Shown here one piece after another: positions 16,957 to 26,607 of a stretch of DNA of 64,000 nt. The DNA comes from Algoriphagus sp. CAU 1675 (GTDB lineage Bacteria > Bacteroidota > Bacteroidia > Cytophagales > Cyclobacteriaceae). How positions within the stretch are numbered: position 1 is the first letter of the stretch; every line of letters starts with the position of its first letter. A program made the translations under genes and the position numbers. The stretch lies in assembly GCF_029222925.1 (NCBI RefSeq), contig NZ_JARHUI010000003.1:603721-667720 (forward strand), given 5' to 3'. The notes beneath the pieces were generated by a model. The model saw only the letters and a list, made by a program, of their open reading frames with translations, did no database searches and was not told where the DNA came from.

Positions 16957-17717
16957 AAGTAACATTTCTAGGTACCGGAACCTCCCAGGGAGTGCCTGTC
17001 ATTGGATGTGCCTGCGAAGTTTGTAAATCACTGGATTTCAGAGACAAAAGATTCAGATCCTCAATTCATTTTGAGATAAATGGCAAAAGTCTGGTTGTAG
17101 ATACAGGACCAGATTTTCGCAGCCAAATGCTCCGACAAGACATCAAGCGTCTTGATGCAGTTTTGTTTACACACGAGCACAAAGACCATACGGCTGGTTT
17201 GGATGATATTCGTCCCTTCAACTTTTCACAGCAAATGGATATCCCCATTTTCGGAAGAGAACAGGTTTTGGACCAAATACGAAGGGAGTTTTCCTATATT
17301 TTTTCAAGCAAGAAATACCCGGGAGTTCCCCAAGTGGAAACCATCCTTATTGATGAAGAGCCTTTTACTTTTGAGGGAATTACAATTACTCCTATCCCGG
17401 TAGTACATTACAAACTTCCCGTCTTGGGGTTTAGAATTGGTGATTTCACCTATATCACGGATGCAAACCATATTCCGGAGTCCTCAATAGACTTGGTTAG
17501 AGGCTCGGAAATTGTCGTCCTTAATGCCCTTCAGAGAACTTCCCATATTTCACATTTCACTTTGGAAGAAGCCATAGAAATGGCTGAGGTCTTGGGGGGA
17601 AAAAAAACTTATTTCACGCACATTTCACACAAATTGGGATTGCATAGTGAGGTAGAAAAAGAACTTCCTGAAGGAATATTCCTTGCACATGATGGCCTTC
17701 AGCTATCTTTGCCTTAA
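16953..17717 (+). CDS. MBL-fold metallo-hydrolase (PhnP-like)
   Basis: 254 residues from TTG 16953, chosen because the family begins MKVTFLGTGTSQGVPVIGC. Metal motif THEHKDH (H74, H76, D78, H79) plus D162-region FTYITDANH and a late THISHKLG histidine make a two-metal phosphodiesterase site. A CACEVC cluster at 19-24 resembles the extra zinc site of PhnP. PhnP cleaves cyclic ribose phosphates; here the substrate may be another cyclic phosphodiester. Overlaps neighbours on both sides (4 bases upstream, 1 base downstream). Confidence 0.9.
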   Translation: MKVTFLGTGTSQGVPVIGCACEVCKSLDFRDKRFRSSIHFEINGKSLVVDTGPDFRSQMLRQDIKRLDAVLFTHEHKDHTAGLDDIRPFNFSQQMDIPIFGREQVLDQIRREFSYIFSSKKYPGVPQVETILIDEEPFTFEGITITPIPVVHYKLPVLGFRIGDFTYITDANHIPESSIDLVRGSEIVVLNALQRTSHISHFTLEEAIEMAEVLGGKKTYFTHISHKLGLHSEVEKELPEGIFLAHDGLQLSLP

Positions 17718-19300
17718 TGCATCTCAATTATCATTTTCTACGGTATCTTTGTCCAGTACTCGATCAAGCTTTTTGTGGAAGAAAAATTTCCGCCTGCTTT
17801 TCTCAGAGCAAAGACGAGTTAATCATCCAAACGGAACTGGGAGAAGACAGCCTCTTTATCAGAGCGCATTTCCTTCCCCCACAGGTTTATTATAGTTTCC
17901 CTGAGAATTTCAAAAGAGCAAAAAGGAACAGTATTGATCTTTTTCCGGAATTAATCGGGGATGTAATCATTGGCTGCAAAGTCATTCCGTTCGAGCGGGC
18001 ATTTTATTTTGAGCTCAACTCTGGAGCAATCCTGCTGTTGAAGCTTCATGGAAACCGAAGTAATATCCTGCTTTACCAAAATGGGGCAAGCAGTCCTTCC
18101 CGATTATTTAGAAATGAGATTTCTGAGGATAAAGAATTGGATTGGAAAAGTCTGATTCATAACCTGACTCTTGATAAGGACAGGTTTCGAGAATTGGAAG
18201 GCAATGCTTCAAAATTTCTCCCAACATTAGGAAGTATTCCCAGAAATTGGCTAAAGGAAAAGGAATATCCTACTGCAGAATTTGAGAAAAAATGGGCTCT
18301 CATGCAGGAACTTTTGGACATTCTGGATACTCCTCTATTTTCCTTGGTAGAAAAAAACGATGAGGTCCACCTCAGTTTATTGCCAGAAGATGGAGCAATT
18401 CAGACTTTTTCTGACCCTATACAAGCCCTTAACACACTTTTCTTTAAGGCTCTGGTTCAGGGAAACTTTGAAAAAGAAAAAAGAGACCTGATCAAACGCT
18501 ATGGGGATCAACTGAAAAGAAATAAAAATTACGTAGATAAGGCGAGCCAAAAACTTGAGGACCTAAAAAACTCGGCTCCTCCTTCCCAGTTAGCCGATGT
18601 GATCATGGCCAACTTGCATCTATTTGGACCAAAATCCCAAGAGGTGGAGCTATTTGACTTTTATACCAACCAGCAAGTACAGATTAAACTTAAACCGAAT
18701 CAAAAAGCCCAGGATTATGCAAGCCAGTTGTACCGTAAAAACAAAAACCGGCAACTGGAACTGGATCAAATCGAAAAAACCATCCACGCCAAACTTGGAC
18801 AGATTAAAGAGCTGGAAACGGTTTTGGAAGAACTGGAAAGCCTTTCAGACTTTAGACAGTTAAAACGTTTCCAAAAGGAGCACAAACAGGACAAAAGCAT
18901 TCAACGAGAAGTATCGGGACTTCCTTTCAAAAATTTTGAATTTGATGGTTTCCAAATTTGGGTAGGGAAATCTGCCAAAGACAATGATGAAATGCTCCGT
19001 AATTTTGCACATAAGGATGATATTTGGCTCCATGCACGCCAAGTCCCTGGCTCTCATGTAATCATCAAAACCAAGGGGCATAAAACTGTTCCTCCGAGGG
19101 TTTTAGAAAGAGCGGCCTCTCTGGCAGCCTTTTATTCCAAATACAAAACGGAACATTTAGCACCTGTTATCCATACAGAAGTAAAGTATGTAAGGAAAGT
19201 CAAGGGCTCAGCACCTGGATCCGTTATGGTTGATCGAGAAAGTGTAATCATGGTGGGTCCAGCAGGTCCGGATGAAAACACGGCATTGGATAAAAATTAG
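17717..19300 (+). CDS. NFACT-family protein, RqcH/Rqc2-like ribosome quality control factor
   Basis: 527 residues. NFACT-N domain (about 1-190), central helical coiled coil (about 250-370) and NFACT-R domain near the C-terminus with NFAHKDDIWLHARQVPGSHVIIK. Known RqcH binds obstructed 50S subunits and recruits tRNA to add alanine tails to stalled chains. The Asp-Arg pair which in B. subtilis RqcH is needed for tailing aligns by position with F92-E93-R94 here, so Asp is replaced by Glu; this alignment is by eye. TAATG overlap with the metallo-hydrolase stop couples translation. Last gene of the phosphorelay operon. Confidence 0.88.
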   Translation: MHLNYHFLRYLCPVLDQAFCGRKISACFSQSKDELIIQTELGEDSLFIRAHFLPPQVYYSFPENFKRAKRNSIDLFPELIGDVIIGCKVIPFERAFYFELNSGAILLLKLHGNRSNILLYQNGASSPSRLFRNEISEDKELDWKSLIHNLTLDKDRFRELEGNASKFLPTLGSIPRNWLKEKEYPTAEFEKKWALMQELLDILDTPLFSLVEKNDEVHLSLLPEDGAIQTFSDPIQALNTLFFKALVQGNFEKEKRDLIKRYGDQLKRNKNYVDKASQKLEDLKNSAPPSQLADVIMANLHLFGPKSQEVELFDFYTNQQVQIKLKPNQKAQDYASQLYRKNKNRQLELDQIEKTIHAKLGQIKELETVLEELESLSDFRQLKRFQKEHKQDKSIQREVSGLPFKNFEFDGFQIWVGKSAKDNDEMLRNFAHKDDIWLHARQVPGSHVIIKTKGHKTVPPRVLERAASLAAFYSKYKTEHLAPVIHTEVKYVRKVKGSAPGSVMVDRESVIMVGPAGPDENTALDKN

Positions 19301-19321
19301 TTTTTCTCTTCGAGAAATAAA

Positions 19322-19344
19322 AAAAGGCCCAAATTGGGCCTTTT
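19322..19344. terminator. Bidirectional terminator between the NFACT gene and pyk
   Basis: AAAAGGCCC and GGGCCTTTT arms around a short AATT-containing loop, with A run before and T run after, so it works for both convergent transcripts (NFACT gene ending 19300, pyk ending 19365). Confidence 0.85.
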
Positions 19345-19364
19345 ATATTTTGATTAACTGGCGT

Positions 19365-20789
19365 TTAGCTAACCAAATGAACTTTAAGCATATTGGTTCT
19401 TCCCTTTTCTTTCAAAGGCATACTTGCCGTATTGATGATCACATCTCCAGTGACTACATGTCCATCATTTTTTAGAGTGTTTTCAATATCCTCAAAAGTA
19501 GCGTCTGTGGAAACCCGGTTATTATAGTAATAAGCACGAACCCCCCAAACCAAGCTCATCTGAGTGATCAGAGACTTGTTACGAGTGAAGATGAAAATAT
19601 TGGCTAAAGGTCTGTGAGAAGAGATCCTGAATCCAGTAAAACCAGAGGATGTAATACCTACAATTGCTTTCGCTTTTACATTTCTTGAAAGTCTGGCTGC
19701 CATCAGGATGAGGTTGTTGCTCAAGAATGTCTCATCACTTTCATCTATTTTGTAGAGGTTGTGATAGATCTCAGCATTCTGCTCCAAATAGCTAATAATA
19801 CTGCTCATGGCCTTCACCGCATTCACAGGATAGCTTCCGGAAGCCGTCTCTGCAGAAAGCATCACTGCATCTGCACCGTCCAAAACCGCATTAGCCACAT
19901 CATTGGTCTCCGCTCTTGTTGGTCTAGGATTGACGATCATACTTTCCATCATCTGAGTAGCGATAATAACAGGCTTACAAGCCAATTTACATTTAGCTAC
20001 CATTCTCTTTTGCCAAAGTGGAACGATTTCCATTGGAACTTCCACACCCAAATCCCCTCTAGCTACCATGATTGCATCTGTTGCTTCTATGATGGCATCG
20101 ATGTTTTCAAGTGCCTCCGGTTTTTCGATTTTGGCTACGATTTTACAAACCTTACCGGCCTTTTCAATCCGCTGGCGAAGGTCCAAAATATCATCTGCAG
20201 AACGAACAAAGGAAAGGGCAATCCAATCTACCTCCTGCTCCAAACCAAACACTAGATCTTCAAGGTCTTTTTCAGTAAGAGAAGGTGCACTTACTTTCGT
20301 ATTGGGAAGGTTGATTCCTTTTCTGGATTTAAGAATTCCCCCATGTATTACAGTACAGTTTACATTTTTTCCATCCGTGTCATTCACAACCAACTCCAAG
20401 TTTCCATCATCAATAAGGATTCTATCCCCAGGGATTACATCATTTGGTAGATTCTGATAAACCGTACTTACAAGATTGCTTGTGCCGACTACAGGATCAT
20501 TGGTAATTGTAATAGGGTCACCAGGTTTTATTTCAACTCCATTATTTTCAACCTCTCCTACCCGGATCTTTGGACCTTGCAAGTCCTGAAGTATACCCAA
20601 ATTGAGTCCCATTTCTTCATTGATCTGACGGATAATCTGGATCACTTCCTTGTGAACCTCATGGGTTCCATGGGAAAAGTTCAATCTGAAAACATTTGCT
20701 CCGGCAGCTGCCAAACTTTTTATTACATCATATTTATTGGAAGCGGGGCCTATTGTTGCTAATATTTTGGTTTTGTTAAAATGACTCAT
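19365..20789 (-). CDS. pyk: Pyruvate kinase
   Basis: 474 residues, normal length. N-terminal KTKILATIGPASNKYDVI; RLNFSHGTHEVH with catalytic Arg/Asn; LQDLQGPKIRVG; metal and phosphoenolpyruvate site KIEKPEALENIDAIIEATDAIMVARGDLGVE; VIIATQMMESM and RAETNDVANAVLDGADAVMLSAETA. Converts phosphoenolpyruvate and ADP to pyruvate and ATP. It starts three bases after the upstream IPExxxVDY gene, so the two form an operon. Confidence 0.97.
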   Translation of the reverse strand: MSHFNKTKILATIGPASNKYDVIKSLAAAGANVFRLNFSHGTHEVHKEVIQIIRQINEEMGLNLGILQDLQGPKIRVGEVENNGVEIKPGDPITITNDPVVGTSNLVSTVYQNLPNDVIPGDRILIDDGNLELVVNDTDGKNVNCTVIHGGILKSRKGINLPNTKVSAPSLTEKDLEDLVFGLEQEVDWIALSFVRSADDILDLRQRIEKAGKVCKIVAKIEKPEALENIDAIIEATDAIMVARGDLGVEVPMEIVPLWQKRMVAKCKLACKPVIIATQMMESMIVNPRPTRAETNDVANAVLDGADAVMLSAETASGSYPVNAVKAMSSIISYLEQNAEIYHNLYKIDESDETFLSNNLILMAARLSRNVKAKAIVGITSSGFTGFRISSHRPLANIFIFTRNKSLITQMSLVWGVRAYYYNNRVSTDATFEDIENTLKNDGHVVTGDVIINTASMPLKEKGRTNMLKVHLVS

Positions 20790-20792
20790 TAA

Positions 20793-21221
20793 TTAATAAG
20801 TTAATAGGTTTTCTTTTGATTTAAGTTTTTGAACATCGAGTTTCATCACACTTTGAATAAACGGGTTCTCGGACAACTTAGAAACAAAGTTAGTCAAGCT
20901 GACTTCACAAGTTTCATCCTGAACCAAAAGAAAATAATCCACGGTCCTGAGTTCAGGAATTAAATAGGAAACTTGATGATTCGAATTGACAGCTTTGTTT
21001 TTAAGCAACTGCACGAAACCATGCGGTAAAGAAAGGAAAAATTGACTAATTTTCAGATTAGGGCCTGAAAGAAACTCTATTTCCAGATCAGACCATTTCA
21101 CCATGTCCATTTGCAATTCACGATTAATCAACCAGGCCATTTTGTAGTCCTTCACTGGGGACACTAGGCCTAGAATTTCAAAATCGTAAGTATGTTCAAT
21201 TTCTAATTTTACCTTCTTCAT
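20793..21221 (-). CDS. IPExxxVDY family protein
   Basis: 142 residues, soluble. The motif IPELRTVDYFLL (about residues 87-98) gives the family its name; function unknown. The N-terminal half (EHTYDFEILGLVSPVKDYKMAWLINREL) also fits. In Bacteroidota this gene is regularly found between pyk and acpP, as here: divergent from acpP and three bases upstream of pyk. A link to glycolysis/fatty-acid control is only suggested by that context. Confidence 0.9.
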   Translation of the reverse strand: MKKVKLEIEHTYDFEILGLVSPVKDYKMAWLINRELQMDMVKWSDLEIEFLSGPNLKISQFFLSLPHGFVQLLKNKAVNSNHQVSYLIPELRTVDYFLLVQDETCEVSLTNFVSKLSENPFIQSVMKLDVQKLKSKENLLTY

Positions 21222-21311
21222 GCAGGAAGAAAATGGAGCAAGTCAAAGTTAGGAATTAAAATTCAACCAATAGAAAGAGTTCACACTATTAAAATTTACT
21301 TGAATCTTTTC

Positions 21312-21343
21312 TTTGCCTATTAAGTATTAAATATATTTCTTTG
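21312..21343 (+). promoter_or_regulatory. Candidate promoter of the acpP operon
   Basis: TTTG at 21312-21315, 20-base spacer, TTTCTTTG at 21336-21343, against the Bacteroidota consensus TTTG-N19/20-TAnnTTTG (one mismatch, T for A). The acpP ATG lies 30 bases downstream. Confidence 0.5.
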
Positions 21344-21373
21344 CGGAGTGTTATTAACTAAACTGATCACAAA

Positions 21374-21610
21374 ATGTCTGAAATTGCACAAAAAGTAAAA
21401 GCCATCATTGTTGACAAACTGGGCGTAGAAGAGTCTGAAGTAACTATGGAAGCTAGCTTCACCAATGACCTTGGAGCTGACTCTTTGGATACCGTAGAGT
21501 TGATTATGGAATTCGAAAAAGAATTCAATATCTCTATTCCAGATGATCAGGCTGAGCAAATCGGCACGGTAGGACAAGCAGTTACCTACCTTGAGGCTAA
21601 CGTAAAATAA
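21374..21610 (+). CDS. acpP: Acyl carrier protein
   Basis: 78 residues, highly acidic. The phosphopantetheine attachment serine is S37 in [12 protein letters not shown]. Carries growing acyl chains in type II fatty-acid synthesis. It leads the operon acpP-fabF-rnc, a classical order; fabF begins 18 bases downstream. Confidence 0.98.
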   Translation: MSEIAQKVKAIIVDKLGVEESEVTMEASFTNDLGADSLDTVELIMEFEKEFNISIPDDQAEQIGTVGQAVTYLEANVK

Positions 21611-21628
21611 TAACCCTAAATTCATTCT

Positions 21629-22879
21629 ATGAATTTAAAACGAGTTGTTGTAACAGGTATTGGTGCGCTTACACCCATTGGCAATACTGCAGATGAATTC
21701 TGGAGAGGATTGGTAGCGGGTGTAAGTGGCGCTGCGCCTATTACCAAATTCGATGCTTCACTTTTTAAGACACAATTTGCTTGTGAATTAAAAAATCTTG
21801 ATGTAGAGCAATTTATTGACAGAAAAGAAGCCAGAAAGATGGATCCTTTCACTCAATATGCCATGATCTCAGCTGATGAGGCAATGGCAGATTCTGGTTT
21901 GGATCTTGAAAAAATCGATAAATCCCGTGCAGGTGTTATTTGGGGATCCGGCATCGGAGGCTTGAGAACTTTCCAGGATGAAGTCACTGACTTTGCAAGA
22001 GGTGATGGAACCCCAAGGTTCAACCCCTTCTTTATCCCCAAAATGATTGCGGATATTAGTGCAGGGTTCATTTCTATCAAATATGGATTTCGAGGTCCTA
22101 ATTTTTGTACGGTTTCAGCTTGTGCTTCCGCTACAAATGCCCTAATTGACGCCTTTAATTACATCCGTTTAGGTAAGGCTGATATCTTTATCAGCGGAGG
22201 ATCTGAAGCAGCTGTAACTGAAGCCGGGATCGGTGGATTTAATGCAATGAAAGCTTTGTCTCAAAGAAATGAATCTCCAGAGACGGCATCCAGACCTTTT
22301 GACAAAGACCGTGACGGTTTTGTATTGGGAGAAGGTGCAGGAGCGCTAATACTTGAGGAATATGAACACGCCAAAGCCCGAGGAGCAAAGATTTATGCCG
22401 AGCTCGTGGGAGGAGGTATGTCCGCTGATGCAAACCACATCACTGCTCCACATCCAGAAGGATTAGGGGCCAGCAGTGTAATGAAATTTGCACTGGAAGA
22501 TGCAGGGCTACAGCCTGAGGCTATCGATTACATCAATGTCCACGGGACTTCTACTCCACTGGGCGATGTTAGTGAAACTAAAGCTATTCAAAAAGTATTT
22601 GGGGAACATGCTTTTAAAATGAATATCAGCAGTACCAAATCAATGACCGGACACCTTTTGGGTGCTGCCGGGGCAGTTGAAGCTATTGCTTCTATTCTTG
22701 CTATAAAGCATGGAATCGTTCCTCCTACGATCAATCACTTCACTGATGATGAAGCTTTTGATCCAAGATTGAATTTGACTTTCAATAAGGCGCAGGAAAG
22801 AGAGATCAATTACGCGCTGAGTAATACCTTTGGATTTGGCGGGCACAACTGCTCAGTCATCTTCAAAAAATATAACTAA
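21629..22879 (+). CDS. fabF: 3-oxoacyl-ACP synthase II
   Basis: 416 residues. Catalytic triad of condensing enzymes: C165 in TVSACASATNA, H305 in NVHGTSTPLGD, H342 in STKSMTGHLLGAAGA. The His-His-Cys set and the GTSTPLGD loop place it with FabF/KAS II rather than FabH. Elongates acyl-ACP by two carbons with malonyl-ACP. Directly downstream of its substrate carrier acpP. Confidence 0.98.
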   Translation: MNLKRVVVTGIGALTPIGNTADEFWRGLVAGVSGAAPITKFDASLFKTQFACELKNLDVEQFIDRKEARKMDPFTQYAMISADEAMADSGLDLEKIDKSRAGVIWGSGIGGLRTFQDEVTDFARGDGTPRFNPFFIPKMIADISAGFISIKYGFRGPNFCTVSACASATNALIDAFNYIRLGKADIFISGGSEAAVTEAGIGGFNAMKALSQRNESPETASRPFDKDRDGFVLGEGAGALILEEYEHAKARGAKIYAELVGGGMSADANHITAPHPEGLGASSVMKFALEDAGLQPEAIDYINVHGTSTPLGDVSETKAIQKVFGEHAFKMNISSTKSMTGHLLGAAGAVEAIASILAIKHGIVPPTINHFTDDEAFDPRLNLTFNKAQEREINYALSNTFGFGGHNCSVIFKKYN

Positions 22880-22887
22880 TTAGGGTT

Positions 22888-23628
22888 TTGAAACTCTTTC
22901 AAAGACTCGGATTACATTTTCTCTTTCTAAGTAAAAATGAAAAAAGGCTTGCTGCCTCCATCAAATTGATGATAGGCAGCAGGCCTTTTAACATTTCTCT
23001 GTATAGACTCGCACTGACCCCTGCAGGACTTGGAGAAGAAACCTCACAGGGTTTCCGAATTTCAAACGAAAGGCTTGAGTTTTTGGGTGATGCAATTCTC
23101 GGTTCAGTCATTGCTGAATACCTTTTCCAAAAATATCCCTTTAGAGATGAAGGTTTCTTGACAGAAACCCGATCCAAACTGGTCAACAGAGAAAGTCTGA
23201 ACGAAACCGGTAAAAAAATAGGCTTAAAAAAGATTCTGGAACAGGAAATAGGAAACCGCAGTTTCACTGCCAATAAATCCCTCTATGGGGATATCTTGGA
23301 GGCGTTTTTGGGAGCAATGTATCTTGACAAAGGTTATACCTTTACCAAAAAATTTATCCTCCACAGAATCTTACTCCACTTTGATCTAGAGGGAATGATT
23401 GCCACCACCACTAACTTTAAAAGTAAGATCATAGAGTGGTCTCAAAAAGAAAACAAACAGGTGGAATTCAAGGTATTGAAAGTACATGGAAATCAGCGAT
23501 TCAAGGAATTTGTAGTAGCCCTTGAGGTGGATTCCGTAGAGGTGGCACAAGGAAAAGGAGGAACCAAGAAAAAAGCCGAACAAGATGCTTCCAAAATTGC
23601 CTACGAGGCCCTTCAAATCAACATTTGA
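22888..23628 (+). CDS. rnc: Ribonuclease III
   Basis: 246 residues from TTG 22888, eight bases after fabF. Signature ERLEFLGDAIL (61-71) and second acidic site DILEAFLGAMYLDKG (D135, E138 ligate Mg). The C-terminal dsRNA-binding domain (about 175-243) ends in KGGTKKKAEQDASKIAYEAL. Processes rRNA precursors and structured RNAs. The TTG start gives an MKLFQRLGLHFLF N-terminus typical of Bacteroidota RNase III. Confidence 0.97.
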   Translation: MKLFQRLGLHFLFLSKNEKRLAASIKLMIGSRPFNISLYRLALTPAGLGEETSQGFRISNERLEFLGDAILGSVIAEYLFQKYPFRDEGFLTETRSKLVNRESLNETGKKIGLKKILEQEIGNRSFTANKSLYGDILEAFLGAMYLDKGYTFTKKFILHRILLHFDLEGMIATTTNFKSKIIEWSQKENKQVEFKVLKVHGNQRFKEFVVALEVDSVEVAQGKGGTKKKAEQDASKIAYEALQINI

Positions 23629-23639
23629 TTTATCTACCC

Positions 23640-23647
23640 TAATTTTG
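23640..23647 (+). promoter_or_regulatory. Possible -7 element before nadE
   Basis: TAATTTTG matches TAnnTTTG and ends seven bases before the nadE ATG. No -33 box at proper spacing was found, and transcription from it would be nearly leaderless, so it may be coincidental. Confidence 0.25.
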
Positions 23648-23654
23648 TAAAGCC

Positions 23655-25493
23655 ATGCCCGCAATTAAAATCGCTGGAGCCACCGTCAATCAGACACCAC
23701 TGGATTGGTCTGGAAATTTAAAAAGGATAGAGAATTGCATCATTTCAGCGAAAAAAGAAGGCGTTGAACTTCTTTGTTTCCCTGAACTTACCATTACCGG
23801 CTATGGTTCCGAGGACCTATTTTTAAGTTATTGGTATCCCAAAAAGGCTCTCGAACAACTCAGAAAAGTAATATCCATCTGCACCGACATCACCGTTGCT
23901 ATAGGACTGCCGGTTCGGATAGAAGACAAGGTTTACAATACCATGGCCATCATTGAAAATGGGGTTTTGAATGGAATTGTTGCCAAGCAATATATGGCCA
24001 TAGATGGAGTCCATTATGAATTTCGCTGGTTCACTCCCTGGAAAGCGAATGAGGTCATTGAATTTGATTTCTTTGGGGAAAAAGTACCAATGGGAGATCT
24101 TACATTTTATCATAAGGATATTCATTACGGATTTGAAATTTGTGAAGATGCTTGGAGAGGCAAAGACCGACCGGGTTACCGACTTCATCAACGAAAAGTA
24201 GATTTGGTCTTCAACCCCAGTGCCAGTCATTTTGCAATGGGAAAGACAAAAGAAAGACTGGATCTAATGGTCAATAGCTCCAAAATTTTTGACTGCTATT
24301 ATTGCTATACCAACCTGTTGGGCAATGAAAGCGGCAGGATGATTTTTGACGGGGAGATATTGCTGACGAAATCCGGAAAGTTGCTGGCCCGAAATCAGTT
24401 GCTTTCTTATGAGGATTATCAGGTAGTTTCTTTTGATTTGGAACCAAAAGAACAAGCAATTGCGCCGATACATGAAAAAGAATGGGAATTTGTTCAGGCT
24501 ACATCCCTTGGCCTTTTTGATTATTTGAGAAAAAGCCGAAGCAAAGGCTTTGTGCTTTCCCTATCCGGCGGTGCGGATTCATCCACAATTGCGGTTTTAG
24601 TAGCTGAATTGGTCAGAAGAGGGACTTCCGAACTGGGGCTTGAGAGATTTTTGAAAAAACTGGGAAAAGACTTCACTCCACAATCAGATGATCCAGAAAA
24701 GGAAATCGTTGGAGAAATCCTGACCACCGCCTACCAAGGAACAAAAAATTCATCCGAAGACACTTATAACAGTGCCAAAAGCCTCGCAGAAAGCCTTGGT
24801 GCCAAATTCCATTATTGGACCATTGATGAGGAGGTCAACTCTTACATTGGAAAAATAGAACAGGCAATCGGAAGAAAGCTTACCTGGGAAAAGGACGACA
24901 TCACGCTCCAGAATATTCAGGCAAGAAGTCGCTCTCCAATTATTTGGATGTTGGCAAATATCAATCATTCCCTGTTGCTTTCCACTTCCAACCGCAGCGA
25001 AGGAGATGTAGGCTACGCAACTATGGATGGTGACACGAGTGGAAGCATTTCTCCTATCGCCGCAGTGGATAAATCTTTTATCCTTCACTGGTTACAATGG
25101 GCAGAGCAAAACCTAGATAGACCCGGATTGGCTTTAGTCAATTCCCTGCAACCCAGTGCGGAACTGAGGCCTATTGAACGTTCCCAGACTGATGAAAAGG
25201 ACTTAATGCCTTACTCATTGATTGTGGAAATCGAAAAACTTGCCATTCGGGATCGCCGTTCACCTATGGACGTATTTTTGATTTTGAAAGAAGAATTGGA
25301 AATTGACCCAAATCAGTTGAAAGCTTATATTAAAAAATTCTTCCAACTTTGGTCTCGCAATCAATGGAAAAGAGAAAGGCTTGCCCCATCTTTCCATCTG
25401 GATCAATTCAATATTGACCCCAAAACATGGTATAGATTCCCGATTCTCTCCGGTGGCTATACCGAAGAACTAGAACAATTAGATCAACTCTGA
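23655..25493 (+). CDS. nadE: Glutamine-dependent NAD+ synthase
   Basis: 612 residues. N-terminal nitrilase-type glutaminase domain with the Glu-Lys-Cys triad E44 (CFPELTITGYG), K111 (AKQY) and C163 (GFEICEDAWRG); C-terminal synthetase domain with the PP-loop SGGADSS at 304-310. Converts deamido-NAD to NAD using glutamine nitrogen. Starts 26 bases after rnc and is followed ten bases later by lgt, all on the same strand. Confidence 0.97.
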   Translation: MPAIKIAGATVNQTPLDWSGNLKRIENCIISAKKEGVELLCFPELTITGYGSEDLFLSYWYPKKALEQLRKVISICTDITVAIGLPVRIEDKVYNTMAIIENGVLNGIVAKQYMAIDGVHYEFRWFTPWKANEVIEFDFFGEKVPMGDLTFYHKDIHYGFEICEDAWRGKDRPGYRLHQRKVDLVFNPSASHFAMGKTKERLDLMVNSSKIFDCYYCYTNLLGNESGRMIFDGEILLTKSGKLLARNQLLSYEDYQVVSFDLEPKEQAIAPIHEKEWEFVQATSLGLFDYLRKSRSKGFVLSLSGGADSSTIAVLVAELVRRGTSELGLERFLKKLGKDFTPQSDDPEKEIVGEILTTAYQGTKNSSEDTYNSAKSLAESLGAKFHYWTIDEEVNSYIGKIEQAIGRKLTWEKDDITLQNIQARSRSPIIWMLANINHSLLLSTSNRSEGDVGYATMDGDTSGSISPIAAVDKSFILHWLQWAEQNLDRPGLALVNSLQPSAELRPIERSQTDEKDLMPYSLIVEIEKLAIRDRRSPMDVFLILKEELEIDPNQLKAYIKKFFQLWSRNQWKRERLAPSFHLDQFNIDPKTWYRFPILSGGYTEELEQLDQL

Positions 25494-25503
25494 AAATAAC
25501 AGC

Positions 25504-26607
25504 ATGCTATCATTTATTTTGGACTATGTAGTTTGGGATCCTAATCCCGCAGTTTTTGCAGGTTTTGACAGGCTCCGCTGGTACAGCCTTATGTTTGCTT
25601 TAGGCTTTATCATCTCTCAGCAATTCATGGTATATTTTTTTAGAAAAGAAGGTCAAAATGAAGCATTGGTGGACAAGCTGACTATTTATATGGTTTTGGC
25701 CACCATCATTGGAGCCAGGTTGGGACATGTTTTATTTTATGAGCCTGAAAAATACCTAAGCAATCCAATTGATATCCTGAAAGTATGGGAAGGTGGACTT
25801 GCTTCCCATGGAGCCGCCATTGCCATCCTTTTTGCACTTTGGTTGTACTCCAAACGAACCCCAGGACAAAGTTACCTTTGGGTTGTCGATAGAATTGTAA
25901 TCGTCACAGCAATGACCGGAGCATTGATCCGATTTGGCAATCTGATGAATTCCGAAATTGGGGGAAAGGAAACTCACTCAGATTATGGATTTGTATTTGC
26001 AAGAGATATAGAAGAAATCCTTCAATCCTTGCGAGTTCCTGTAGAATCCATCGATGCCTATAAACCAGAGGACAGGACGAATGAACTGCAGGGAAACGGA
26101 ATCGTCCCACTGAACATAGCGTTAGAAATCAATAAAGGAAATTTCAGCAAAGAGGATCTGGAGGCTACTTTAAGAGGAGATGTCAAATATGCTTTGACCC
26201 AATTCAACTCCTCAAAAGAGTACCTGGCAGAACCAATTGAAACTCCGCTGGACCTGACTTTGACTGAAAATAAAAATGGATATTTAGCAACTATCAGGAC
26301 CTTCGGAAAAGCCAAACATCCAACTCAAATCTATGAGTCTATCTCCTATTTTGTGATTTTCCTGATTTTGCTCGGAATCTGGGCCAAATACAAGGAACAA
26401 GTACCGGAAGGACTCCTTTTAGGCCTTTTCCTTATTTCTGTTTTTGGGATGAGATTTGTTTGGGAATTTCTTAAAGAAAATCAAGTATCTTTTGAGGACT
26501 CTATGCAGTTTAACATGGGGCAACTCCTCAGCATACCGTTAGTAATAACGGGTGTAATACTAACGATTAGAGCACTGAAAAACGGACTGAAGCCGAAAAA
26601 CAACTAA
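25504..26607 (+). CDS. lgt: Phosphatidylglycerol-prolipoprotein diacylglyceryl transferase
   Basis: 367 residues, about 90 longer than the common Lgt. Seven hydrophobic segments. Signature [12 protein letters not shown] (about 140-151) with the essential Arg, and [12 protein letters not shown] near residue 267. The extra length is one hydrophilic insert of roughly 85-100 residues (about 160-260) between the signature and HPTQ, expected to face the periplasm. Adds diacylglycerol to the lipobox Cys of prolipoproteins; several lipoproteins in this window would be clients. Confidence 0.96.
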   Translation: MLSFILDYVVWDPNPAVFAGFDRLRWYSLMFALGFIISQQFMVYFFRKEGQNEALVDKLTIYMVLATIIGARLGHVLFYEPEKYLSNPIDILKVWEGGLASHGAAIAILFALWLYSKRTPGQSYLWVVDRIVIVTAMTGALIRFGNLMNSEIGGKETHSDYGFVFARDIEEILQSLRVPVESIDAYKPEDRTNELQGNGIVPLNIALEINKGNFSKEDLEATLRGDVKYALTQFNSSKEYLAEPIETPLDLTLTENKNGYLATIRTFGKAKHPTQIYESISYFVIFLILLGIWAKYKEQVPEGLLLGLFLISVFGMRFVWEFLKENQVSFEDSMQFNMGQLLSIPLVITGVILTIRALKNGLKPKNN

